64,000 bases of DNA from JBGCEZ01 sp045106735 (GTDB taxonomy: Bacteria; Planctomycetota; Phycisphaerae; Phycisphaerales; SM1A02), in contig JBGCEZ010000014.1 of assembly GCA_045106735.1 (NCBI GenBank), forward strand, positions 1 through 64,000, read 5' to 3'. A program made the position numbers and the translations under genes. Shown here piece by piece: positions 29,398-37,990 of the stretch (position 1 is the first letter of the stretch; every line of letters begins with the position of its first letter). Under the pieces are notes generated by a model. The model saw nothing but the letters and a program-made list of their open reading frames with translations, did not search any database and had not been told where the DNA came from.

Positions 29398-31721
29398 TGG
29401 ATACGGAAGCCCGACTCTACGAGATGCTGGAAGCCGCCGGCCTGATGGGCACGTGCGGCGCGGTTGACCTCGGCGGTGACGGGTGGACGGTCGAAGCCAT
29501 GGAGCCCGGCGAAGGCGCTCCCGATGTCATTCGAGGGCGCGTGCTTCCGGCTCGCGTCCCGGGCTGCGTGCACCTGGATCTGATCCGGGCCGGCATCATC
29601 CGGCATCCCGACGATGGCGATGCCGAGCGTCACATGCAGTGGATCGGCCGGACAGACTGGCGCTACCGCAAGCGTTTCATCTTGGCCGAACCGCTGAGCG
29701 CCGAGCGCGTCGATTTGGTGTGCCAGGGGCTGGACACGATTGCGTCGATCCGGCTTGACGATCGCCTGTTGGCCGCGGCGGCCAACGCCCACATCCCCCA
29801 CCGCATTCCCATCGACCAAGATCTCGCCGCCGGACCGCACGAGATCGAGATTCGGTTCGCCGGTCCGATGCGTCACGCCGAACGCCTCCGCGGCGAGCGC
29901 GGCGACCGGCCGTGCAATGGGGACTGGGGACCGTACAACTACCTGCGCACGCCCGCGTGCAGCTTCGGCTGGGACTGGGGGCCGCAGGTGGCCGGCGTCG
30001 GCATCACCCGCGGCATCCGGCTGCACGCCTGGTCGGGCGCCCGCATCAGTACGTTTCGTCCGCTGGTCAGCCGGGTCACCGCGGACGAGGCGATTCTGCA
30101 GGTGTCGGTCGATGTCTCGCACTCGGCACCGGATACGGACCTCAGTCAGCTCGAACTGCTGCTGCGGATCTGCGATCCGGACGGCCGCAAGATCTACGAG
30201 GGCCGCGTCGGACGCCCGGGCGGCGCGGCGGCGGCGAACGACACCTCCGCTCCAGGGTCTGCCAGCGGCGACAACCCGAGCGAAGTGGACGATGGCGATG
30301 GCAGTGGCGATGGCAATGGCAATGGCAGCGGCGGTGGCGGTGGCAGCAATGAGAACGGCGAATCCAGCGATGCCGGCGACCGAAGCGGAACTTCGCATGG
30401 GCGCCATGACCGCTTGACCGCCGGGATTTCGATCCGTCGCCCGCGCCGGTGGTGGCCCCGCGGACTCGGCGATCCGGATCGCTACCGGCTCGACGTCGTG
30501 TTGTTCGACGCCGAACACGCGTTGCCACTGGATGCGGTGACCGCGCGCATCGGCTTGCGCAGCGTCGAACTGGATACCGAGCCGGACGAACGGGGCCAGC
30601 GGTTCGTGTTGAAGATCAACGACGAGCCCGTGTTCTGCCGCGGGGCGAACTGGATTCCGTGCGGCCCGTTCCCGGCGGATGTCGCGCCGGCAACCGTGCG
30701 ACGTCGGGTGCAGCAAGCCGCCGACGCCCACATGAACATGCTGCGCGTCTGGGGGGGCGGCGGGTACGAACAGGACGCGTTCTATGACGCGTGCGACGCG
30801 GCCGGCATCATGGTGTGGCAGGACGTCATGCTCGCCTGCGCGACCTACCCAGAAGAAGCGCCGTACCCGTCGCTCATCGAAGGCGAAGTGCGCCACCAAG
30901 TCGCCCGGCTTTCTCGCCATCCGTCGGTGGTGCTGTGGTGCGGTGGAAACGAAAACATCGTCGCCCACCGTGACTGGGGCTGGTCAGACAAGATGCCCGC
31001 CGACCTCACGTGGGGCCGGCGCTACTGGCTCGAATGGCTGCCGCGCTGGATCCGGCAGACCGATCCCACGCGTCCGTACTGGCCGGACAGTCCCTGGAGC
31101 GGCGAAGAAGAGCGCGGGCCAAATGATCTGGACCACGGCGACCGGCACACTTGGGACCGGCGGCTCGAGGGCTACCGTGAAGTGGTGCCGCGTTTCTGCA
31201 GCGAGCTTGGGCATCAATCACCGCCAACCTTGGCCGCCATGACCCGCGCAATCGGCGCGGACCACCTGAAAATCGGCGATCCGCAGTTGGAACATCGCCA
31301 GCGGGCGACGGGCGGGTTCGAACAGATGTACGGCGTGCCGTTTCGCGAGCATCACGGCACCGACGCCGAAACGCTGCTGACGGATTTCGAGCTCTGGCAC
31401 GAGTCCGCAATGTCTCTGCAAGCACGGGCCATGCACATCGCTTGCCGAGCCCATGTGGACGCGCGTCCCGACTGCATGGGGCTCCTCATCTGGCAGCTCA
31501 ACGACTGCTGGGCCGGACACTCTTGGTCGTTGATCGACGTCGACGGACACGAGAAGCCGTCGTACCACGCCGTGGCCGACGTATTCCGCGAACTGGAAGC
31601 CGAGGACGCCGAGTGCGCCGCCCAACGCGTAGCGGAAGCGGCAAGGGCGGCCGAGGCCCTGGCGGCGGCGCGAGCCGAAGAAGCGGCGACGGCGGCCGAC
31701 GATGCGACGTCGGCCGGCTGA
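29397..31721 (+). CDS. GH2 family beta-mannosidase
   Basis: The 774-residue protein has the GH2 order: jelly-roll sugar-binding domain (VPGCVHLDLIRAGII, DWRYRKRF, LVCQGLDTIASIRL), the beta-mannosidase marker NYLRTPACSFGWDWGPQ, an Ig-like domain, and a TIM barrel with FCRGANWIPCGPFP, MNMLRVWGGGGYEQDAFYDACDAAGIMVWQD. The acid/base is Glu519 (VVLWCGGNEN) and the nucleophile Glu603 (RFCSELGHQS). It would remove terminal beta-mannose, such as the core Man-beta-1,4-GlcNAc. No signal peptide is seen, implying the cytoplasm. A Gly/Asp/Asn/Ser-rich insert interrupts the Ig-like region at about 282-335. The C-terminal 60 residues are an Ala/Glu helix. Confidence 0.95.
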   Translation: MDTEARLYEMLEAAGLMGTCGAVDLGGDGWTVEAMEPGEGAPDVIRGRVLPARVPGCVHLDLIRAGIIRHPDDGDAERHMQWIGRTDWRYRKRFILAEPLSAERVDLVCQGLDTIASIRLDDRLLAAAANAHIPHRIPIDQDLAAGPHEIEIRFAGPMRHAERLRGERGDRPCNGDWGPYNYLRTPACSFGWDWGPQVAGVGITRGIRLHAWSGARISTFRPLVSRVTADEAILQVSVDVSHSAPDTDLSQLELLLRICDPDGRKIYEGRVGRPGGAAAANDTSAPGSASGDNPSEVDDGDGSGDGNGNGSGGGGGSNENGESSDAGDRSGTSHGRHDRLTAGISIRRPRRWWPRGLGDPDRYRLDVVLFDAEHALPLDAVTARIGLRSVELDTEPDERGQRFVLKINDEPVFCRGANWIPCGPFPADVAPATVRRRVQQAADAHMNMLRVWGGGGYEQDAFYDACDAAGIMVWQDVMLACATYPEEAPYPSLIEGEVRHQVARLSRHPSVVLWCGGNENIVAHRDWGWSDKMPADLTWGRRYWLEWLPRWIRQTDPTRPYWPDSPWSGEEERGPNDLDHGDRHTWDRRLEGYREVVPRFCSELGHQSPPTLAAMTRAIGADHLKIGDPQLEHRQRATGGFEQMYGVPFREHHGTDAETLLTDFELWHESAMSLQARAMHIACRAHVDARPDCMGLLIWQLNDCWAGHSWSLIDVDGHEKPSYHAVADVFRELEAEDAECAAQRVAEAARAAEALAAARAEEAATAADDATSAG

Positions 31722-31826
31722 AGCCGTGCGGGGGCGGCGGCCGGCAGGGCAGCGGGTCGGGCCGGGCCGCGTTTCCAGGCCGGCCAAAGCGCTCGCGGTC
31801 GCCGAGGAAGGCGGAGACTGCCCCGC

Positions 31827-34800
31827 TCAGTCCACGCGCTCGATCAAGAAGCTGCGGATCTGCCACGGCCCGAGCGGGGCGTTCAAGCCACCGCCGGGGG
31901 TTGCCGTCGATGTGGCGACGGCCATCTCGTCCGACCGCAGCGGTCCACCGTCCACTCCGCACGGCGAAACCGTCCACCCGGTGGCCGTTGGCTGCACGGT
32001 GACCGTCCCACGTCCGCCGCCGTTCTCGACGACGCGCAGCACGGTCGCATCCGATCCGCCGACGCCCAGATGCCTGGCCCCGATACTGCCCTCGCTCGAG
32101 CGATCTCGCCGCGACCCACTCGGCCGCTGAGCCCCCGGCAACGTCGCCTGCGGCACGTACGCCACGACCTCGATCGAAGCCGAGCCGCCGGCGCTCACGT
32201 GGAGCGGCTGTCGGTTCGCGGCCGCGATCAACGATGGCGTTGTCGCCGATGGCGATGGTGACGACGATCGTGACGACGACGTCGATGGCGATGATGTTGT
32301 CGCCGGCGCTCCCGGCGACGGGGGAAGGCGGACGGCCCGGCATTGCAGCGGTGCGTTGAACGCCGCGGCCAAACCGGCGATGCCCGCTTCGGCTCGCGAA
32401 CCCGAGAACGGAACGATGGCCCACGAGACTTCGTGGTGGCCAGTGTCCATGGTCGGATCGGGATGCCGCGGGGCCCGCAGCAGCGACAACGACATGCGCT
32501 GGCCTTCGGCCGCGTGGCCGAATCGCCCGTCGTTCAGCATCGCCACGCCGAAACCCGTCTCGCTCAGGCTGATCCAGCGGTGACCGCAGACTTCAAAGCC
32601 CATGCGTTCCGTTTCGGTCCGCCGGCTTGTCGGCACGCGTTCGGCGCCGAATGGCACTTCGATCTCGGCGTGGGTCGTGCGCACGTCCACATCGTGGGCC
32701 ACACGCAGCCATCGCTTGTCGGCCGTCCACTCGATCGATGCCCGCACATCCAGCCGCGGGCTGCCGGCGTCGAGCCCGATCGTGAGCTGGACGGTGCCGG
32801 CGGATCCGAGCGACACCTCGACCGTCGTCGTCACGCGGAGGCCGCTCGGATCGACGACCGGCGGCTGCGGTGCGGCATCCGGCCCCTCGTCGATCGCCAC
32901 CGGATGTTCGACCACCTCCGGATCAAGCTCCCACGCATCCCATTCGTGCGGGTGATCCTCGAACAACTCCAGCCGGTTGAGCGGTTCGGCACCTGCCGCC
33001 CGCGCGTCACGCCCACTTGCCCCGTGGATCAGGGCGTGCACGCGGCCGGCGGGGCCGATGACGGCCCGAAGATGCCCGTTGTCCAGCACGACATGCCCGT
33101 TCGACTCCACGTAGCCGGTGACTGGCGTGGGCGTGGGCGTGGGCGCGGGCGTGGGCGTGGGCGTGGGCGTGGGCGTACTCGCCAGGCCGGACGCGTCTTC
33201 CGGCCCGGCGATCAACGCCGCGCCAAGACCCGGCACATTGCCCGCCCAGGCCAATTCGCGGCCATGCTGCACGACCCCGCTGATCGCGTGGGCGTGTTCG
33301 TTGAAAACGACCAGCGCCGTTTCGCTGGCGGAAGCATCGCCCGGCCCAGGCGACGCGGCGGTGGCGCCACGCGCCGGCCCATCGGCCACCGCCATGTCGC
33401 TGGCCTCGATCCACGCGGCCTGCAGCGCAGCGGTGGCCGCCTCGGTCCACGCCACTTCCGACTCCATCGCCGCGAGCGATTCGCGGCCGACGATCTCGAT
33501 CGATGTCCCGGGGAGAATGTCGTGGAACTGGTTCAGCAGCACCGCCCGCCACCGCTCGGGCAACGCCGCGGCAATCGCATCCTCGGAGATGTGGGCCGCG
33601 CCCAGCGTTGCATCCGCGGCGGATGCGATGGACGCAGCCGACTCGGCCGACGCTCCCCCCTCTGCCGACACCGTCGCCGCGCGGCCGTCCACCATCGACA
33701 GCCCGGCCAGCAGCCATTCGACGCGGCGCAATCCCGCCTCCGCTCTCCGCATCGCCCGCTTGAGTCGGCCGTGGGTGGTGAACGTGCCCCGATGGAGTTC
33801 AAGCGGCAAGCCGCCGTCCCAAGTCGGCACCGCGTGGGGACCATCAGCCGGTCGCGCGGCGATCGCCGCCTCCAATTCGTCGGCGAATTCGTGGATCGTG
33901 CCCGGGGCGAGCTCGGGCAAGGCCGGTAGCCGGCCGGCCATGTCCGCCCGCTCGAGCATGGCTTCGTCCGGCCCCCCGCCGCCGTCGCCGTACCCGAAGG
34001 GCTGCAGCCAGACCGGGACCAATCCGCCGGCCCCCGTGGCCAGACGGTGTTCAGCCTTCTGCAGTTCGTTCACGCTCAATCGCGCGTTGTAGTCGCCGCC
34101 AGGCGTCATGTGGGCGGTCACCTCGCTGCCGTCGATGCCGCGCCAGCGAAACGTGGGATGCGGAAACTCTGTGCGGCGGTTCCACGCGAGTTTGTTCGAC
34201 ACGAACACGTCCAGTCCCGTCGCCCGCATGATTTGCGGCAGGCTGCCCGGGAACCCGAACGTGTCCGGGAGAAACAGCACGCGTTGCGGAAGATCCGGCC
34301 CAAAGGCGTCGCGGAACCACTCCGTGCCGTGCAGGATCTGACGGATCATCGACTCGCCCGTGGGCAGGTTCGCGTCGAACTCGATCCAGGCGGCGCCGAC
34401 CGGCTCCCATCGGCCTTCGGCCACGCGCGAGCGCACGCGCTCAAAGATCGGCGGCACGTCCTCGCGGATCCACGCGTAGTGGCCGGCGCTGGTGGCCGTG
34501 AATCGCAACTCAGGCCGTCGCTCCATCAAGCTCAGAACGTTGCTGAAGGTTCGCTGCAGCTTGCGCCGCGTCTCCTGCATCGGCCACAACCACGCGGTGT
34601 CGATGTGGGCGTGGCCGACGACGATCCCGCGGGTCCGAGCCTGGCCCGGCTCGATCGCCGCGAGCGCCGCGTCCAGCTGCGCGACGAGTTCCGCGGCACC
34701 GCCCGAAGCCGCAGCTTCGTTCCCGGCCCGCGTCAGATCGGCCATGACTTCTCGCAGCCGGCGACCACGGATGTCCGATGCGCCCAGCGACTCAAGGAGG

Positions 34801-35438
34801 TCGCACGCGAATCGGGCGCGTTCCCGCAGGCGCCACGCCGCGGTATCCACCCGCACCAATTCGGCGTACTCGAACGTCCCCGGCGTGTCGCTCTGCCACC
34901 GGCGCTGCGACTCCGGCGGATCCCAGGCGAACGCCCCGATGCCGAACCAATGGTTGCAGGCCGCCTCGACGAGCAGCCCGGCGGCCACGTCCGGCGCGGC
35001 CTCCCCCGGCGCGAGCCAGGCCATGTCGCGATTGGAATCGAACCCGTGCCGCGGCTGGCGGTCTCCCGGCGTCCCGGCCCACCACATGGCCTCGGTCCCC
35101 GAACTGAACCGCACGGCCCACGTATCGCCGGCGAGTCCGGCTGGTGCGGCTGATGCGGCTGGTGCGGCTGGTGCGGGTGCCGCCGGATCGATCGCCTCCG
35201 CCGCGGCCCGCAGGTGAAACCAGCACGTCGACCAGACGGGCCCCCACCGGTGCCCGGGGCTGACGGGCTCGAATGCTCCGGCGGCCAGCGCGGCATCGGC
35301 CGCGCCAATCGCCTGGCGATCGGCGGTCGGCCACGCCCGCGCTTCAAGCGGCTGCCGGTGACGAATCACCGCCGGATCAACGACGTACCGCGTCCACGAT
35401 CGGATGCGTTCGGCCTGCACGCGGTGTTCTGTCGGCAT
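31827..35438 (-). CDS. GH38 family alpha-mannosidase
   Basis: The 1203-residue protein starts at MPTEHRVQAERIRSW; a frame upstream to 35582 overlaps the divergent DUF2237 gene and looks non-coding. The catalytic domain has GHAHIDTAWLWPMQETRRK (zinc ligands near His276 and Asp280), then FLPDTFGFPGSLPQIM with the nucleophile near Asp392. The C-terminal GH38 beta domains follow, ending in a PLGPWQIRSFLIE region. It removes terminal alpha-linked mannose in a retaining, zinc-dependent reaction. No signal peptide. A hexamer repeat encodes a Thr-Pro linker near residue 770. It converges on the beta-mannosidase gene (105-bp gap). Confidence 0.95.
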   Translation of the reverse strand: MPTEHRVQAERIRSWTRYVVDPAVIRHRQPLEARAWPTADRQAIGAADAALAAGAFEPVSPGHRWGPVWSTCWFHLRAAAEAIDPAAPAPAAPAASAAPAGLAGDTWAVRFSSGTEAMWWAGTPGDRQPRHGFDSNRDMAWLAPGEAAPDVAAGLLVEAACNHWFGIGAFAWDPPESQRRWQSDTPGTFEYAELVRVDTAAWRLRERARFACDLLESLGASDIRGRRLREVMADLTRAGNEAAASGGAAELVAQLDAALAAIEPGQARTRGIVVGHAHIDTAWLWPMQETRRKLQRTFSNVLSLMERRPELRFTATSAGHYAWIREDVPPIFERVRSRVAEGRWEPVGAAWIEFDANLPTGESMIRQILHGTEWFRDAFGPDLPQRVLFLPDTFGFPGSLPQIMRATGLDVFVSNKLAWNRRTEFPHPTFRWRGIDGSEVTAHMTPGGDYNARLSVNELQKAEHRLATGAGGLVPVWLQPFGYGDGGGGPDEAMLERADMAGRLPALPELAPGTIHEFADELEAAIAARPADGPHAVPTWDGGLPLELHRGTFTTHGRLKRAMRRAEAGLRRVEWLLAGLSMVDGRAATVSAEGGASAESAASIASAADATLGAAHISEDAIAAALPERWRAVLLNQFHDILPGTSIEIVGRESLAAMESEVAWTEAATAALQAAWIEASDMAVADGPARGATAASPGPGDASASETALVVFNEHAHAISGVVQHGRELAWAGNVPGLGAALIAGPEDASGLASTPTPTPTPTPAPTPTPTPVTGYVESNGHVVLDNGHLRAVIGPAGRVHALIHGASGRDARAAGAEPLNRLELFEDHPHEWDAWELDPEVVEHPVAIDEGPDAAPQPPVVDPSGLRVTTTVEVSLGSAGTVQLTIGLDAGSPRLDVRASIEWTADKRWLRVAHDVDVRTTHAEIEVPFGAERVPTSRRTETERMGFEVCGHRWISLSETGFGVAMLNDGRFGHAAEGQRMSLSLLRAPRHPDPTMDTGHHEVSWAIVPFSGSRAEAGIAGLAAAFNAPLQCRAVRLPPSPGAPATTSSPSTSSSRSSSPSPSATTPSLIAAANRQPLHVSAGGSASIEVVAYVPQATLPGAQRPSGSRRDRSSEGSIGARHLGVGGSDATVLRVVENGGGRGTVTVQPTATGWTVSPCGVDGGPLRSDEMAVATSTATPGGGLNAPLGPWQIRSFLIERVD
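33125..33174 (-). repeat. in-frame hexamer repeat coding a Thr-Pro/Ala-Pro linker
   Basis: About eight copies of gcgtgg (one with gcgcgg) inside the GH38 gene. On the coding strand they read as TP and AP dipeptides between two beta domains. Copy-number change keeps the frame but alters linker length. Confidence 0.85.
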
Positions 35439-35581
35439 GGCGACCAGTTTAGGTTCTGGAAGGTGCGGCCGAACCAGTCGGCCCGCGCATCGCGACAATG
35501 CGACGCCGACCGGGCGACGCCGCCGCTCCTCGCCGCTCCCGCCATTCCCCGCACCGCTACCCTGGCCCCCCGGAGCCGACA

Positions 35582-35977
35582 ATGATCCGCATGAATGATG
35601 AACCCACGGGACGCCAGTCCGAACGCAACGTCCTCGGCGAGCCGCTCGCGTCGTGCAGCGTCGACCCGATGACCGGCTTCCATCGCGATGGATGCTGCCG
35701 CACGGGCCCGGAAGACCTCGGCCGGCATGTGGTCTGCGCAGTCATGACCGCTGCGTTCTTGCAGTTTTCCCGCTCGCGGGGCAATGATCTCACCACGCCG
35801 GTGCCAGAGTTCCAGTTCCCCGGGCTCAAGCCGGGAGACGGATGGTGCGTGTGCGCCGAACGCTGGAAGGAAGCGCTGATCGCCGGCGCGGCCCCGTCGG
35901 TTCGCTTGGCCGCCACGCACGAGGCTGCCCTGCAGCACGTCTCGCTCGAAGATTTGCGCGCCCACGCCATGGACTGA
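35582..35977 (+). CDS. DUF2237 family protein
   Basis: The 131-residue protein matches DUF2237 along nearly its full length: RNVLGEPLASCSVDPMTGFHRDGCCRTGPEDLGRHVVCAVMT, FLQFSRSRGNDLTTPVPEFQFPGLKPGDGWCVCAERWKEA and TPEAALQHV-like tail with LEDLRAHA. The family has conserved Cys, His and Asp residues (SCSVDP, DGCC, CAVMT, WCVC) that suggest metal or redox chemistry, but its function is unknown. It is divergent from the alpha-mannosidase gene and converges on the hexosaminidase gene 39 bp away. Confidence 0.93.
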   Translation: MIRMNDEPTGRQSERNVLGEPLASCSVDPMTGFHRDGCCRTGPEDLGRHVVCAVMTAAFLQFSRSRGNDLTTPVPEFQFPGLKPGDGWCVCAERWKEALIAGAAPSVRLAATHEAALQHVSLEDLRAHAMD

Positions 35978-36016
35978 TCGGGCACCGGCGACACTCGGTC
36001 GCCAGGCGCGATCCGA

Positions 36017-37990
36017 TCACGTCGCCGAGGTTGCTTCTTTCGCCGGCTTCCCGAGCACCGGCGGTTCGAGCAAGCGCCCACGCAGCTCGCGCCACCAACC
36101 CAAGCTGTCGACCAAGCCTCCCGGGCGCGAGCGCGGAAGCCACGTGGACTCGTGCACCGCTTCAATGGCGTCGAGGCGGGCGAGCAGGTCGATGCGGCGT
36201 TCGGCATGATCGCGGCCGCGGCCTGGCTTGCGACGCCAGACGGCGTGCTGGGCAGCGAAGGCCATGGTCTCGGCCGTCAATCCACATTCGATGTCGATGT
36301 CCGGAGCGTCGTCGTCCACGTTGTTCGCGTCGCCGAATCCGCCCCCCGCCGGCGGCCGAGCGGCCACCAATGCGTCGACCTCGGCCTGCACGGCCTCCCA
36401 TGGCCCGGGGTCAGCGGGCAGCGACGTCGGAAGGCCACTGGGGTGCAAATCTTCGTAGAGCGCGCCGGCATTGTGCAGCGCCGGCCCGCCGTCCGGGTCG
36501 CGGATCGGACGGTCGACGTCGCCGAGGGCCCGCAGCCAGCCAGCGATGCGCCCGGTCAGGTCGCCAAAGACGTGCAGGCTGATCGCCGCGTCGCGTCCGG
36601 CATCGGGCGCTTCAGGATTCCACGCCAGCTCCGCCGCTTCGGCCAAGCCGGCAGCAAAGACTGGCCATGCCTGGCGATGGCCGCCGTCACCCCATTCGGT
36701 GATGAGAACGCCGCTCGCGCCGTGGGCGCGGGCCGCCTGCGCGGCCCGGCGAACGTTCGCCCGGCGCTCCGCCGGCCGGCCAGCGAAACTGCGCCAGCTG
36801 CTCGTCCCGGGACACAGCCAAAACGTCCGATCCGCCGCGGCCAAATCGCGGCCCCACCGGTCAAAGTCGGCGTTCGGCTCGTACCCCCACGCCATCTCGA
36901 TCATCGACGCTGGCATGTCGGCCATCGCCGACGGATCGTCGATCACTGAGTCGGCCCAGTACATCGCCCGGCGGCCGTGCTCAGCCACGACGTCCCCGAT
37001 CTGGGCCACGAACGCCCGGCAGACGGCGGAACGGCCATCCTTCGCCACCGCGGCGGCGGAAGCGCCCGTCCCAATATCAAAGGTCTCGTCGCCCCCGATG
37101 TGGACGAGTGGCGACGGAACGCAGGCCAGCAGTACATCGAGCCGGTCGCGCACAAAGTCCAAACTGCCGGGATGGATCGGGCACAGGCTGAACGGCCCCT
37201 GCCGTTCGACCCCGCCGAAGTCAAAGCGTTCGTGCGTTTCGGCCAGGTCGGCCCACATCGGGTCAATCAACCACCGGTGGAGGTGGCCGAAGCAATTCTG
37301 ATTCGCCGCGAGTTCAATCCCGCGCATCAAACACACGCCGGCCAATCCGCGGAGCTCTTCCGGCGTGACCGGCGAACTGCCGCCCCACACGCTGGCACAC
37401 TCCGGGTAGGCCAACGTGTGCTCGGTGTAGAGCTGCAGATGGTCCAGCCGCAAGGCCGCCAGCAAGTCGACGGTGCGGCCAAACTCGGCCATCGTCGGCA
37501 CGCGGTCGCGCGAGATGTCGAGCATGAGCCCGCGGCGGGCGGCGGCCGGCGCGTCCTCGATGACCAGCGATGGGCACCCGCGCCGCCGGACGGGATCGTC
37601 GGCCGGCGCATCGACCGGGCAGGCGACGTGCAGTTGGGCGAGCGTCGCCTGGGCCGCGCGGCGACCGGCCCCGTCCCCCGCGGCCAAACGCACGCGGGCG
37701 AGGGGCATGCGGTTTGTGGCGCCAGCGCCGGCATTGGTGCTGGTGCCGGTGCCGGTGCTGGCGCTGGTCGAGCCGTCAGCCGCAGCTCCAGCATTGCCAT
37801 CCAATGGCTCGACCGTCAGGCGATACGCCCCCGGCGCCGCCCCGTCGAGTTCTTCCTCGACGACCCGCGCGGGATCCGATGGTTCCGGCAGCGCAAGGCC
37901 GGCCTCGCCGGTGATGTCCACCCGGCGCGGCCACGGCAACAGTGCGATCGGTCGTTCAGACGCGCTCAATCTTCGAACAACCCGGCGCAC
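36017..37990 (-). CDS. GH20-like beta-N-acetylhexosaminidase
   Basis: About 657 residues. The catalytic pair is Asp301-Glu302 in LVHIGGDETFDIG, the H-x-GGDE signature of GH20, where Asp assists the substrate acetamido group and Glu is the acid/base. The barrel opens with RRGLMLDISRDRVPTMAEFGRTVDLLAALRLDHLQLYTEHTLAY and includes GIELAANQNCFGHLHRWL. The N-terminal ~150 residues form the small alpha/beta domain, with a Ser/Thr/Gly-rich stretch. A C-terminal helical region of ~170 residues is less clear. No signal peptide. The GTG start overlaps the end of the glycosylasparaginase gene; a TTG at 37969 would give a 4-base TTGA overlap. Translational coupling is likely. Confidence 0.9.
   Translation of the reverse strand: MRRVVRRLSASERPIALLPWPRRVDITGEAGLALPEPSDPARVVEEELDGAAPGAYRLTVEPLDGNAGAAADGSTSASTGTGTSTNAGAGATNRMPLARVRLAAGDGAGRRAAQATLAQLHVACPVDAPADDPVRRRGCPSLVIEDAPAAARRGLMLDISRDRVPTMAEFGRTVDLLAALRLDHLQLYTEHTLAYPECASVWGGSSPVTPEELRGLAGVCLMRGIELAANQNCFGHLHRWLIDPMWADLAETHERFDFGGVERQGPFSLCPIHPGSLDFVRDRLDVLLACVPSPLVHIGGDETFDIGTGASAAAVAKDGRSAVCRAFVAQIGDVVAEHGRRAMYWADSVIDDPSAMADMPASMIEMAWGYEPNADFDRWGRDLAAADRTFWLCPGTSSWRSFAGRPAERRANVRRAAQAARAHGASGVLITEWGDGGHRQAWPVFAAGLAEAAELAWNPEAPDAGRDAAISLHVFGDLTGRIAGWLRALGDVDRPIRDPDGGPALHNAGALYEDLHPSGLPTSLPADPGPWEAVQAEVDALVAARPPAGGGFGDANNVDDDAPDIDIECGLTAETMAFAAQHAVWRRKPGRGRDHAERRIDLLARLDAIEAVHESTWLPRSRPGGLVDSLGWWRELRGRLLEPPVLGKPAKEATSAT

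Noticed and set aside
33125..33174. Short regular repeats considered as a CRISPR array
   Set aside because: They are hexamers without spacers, in frame inside the GH38 gene. None of the other arrays in the window has unique spacers either.
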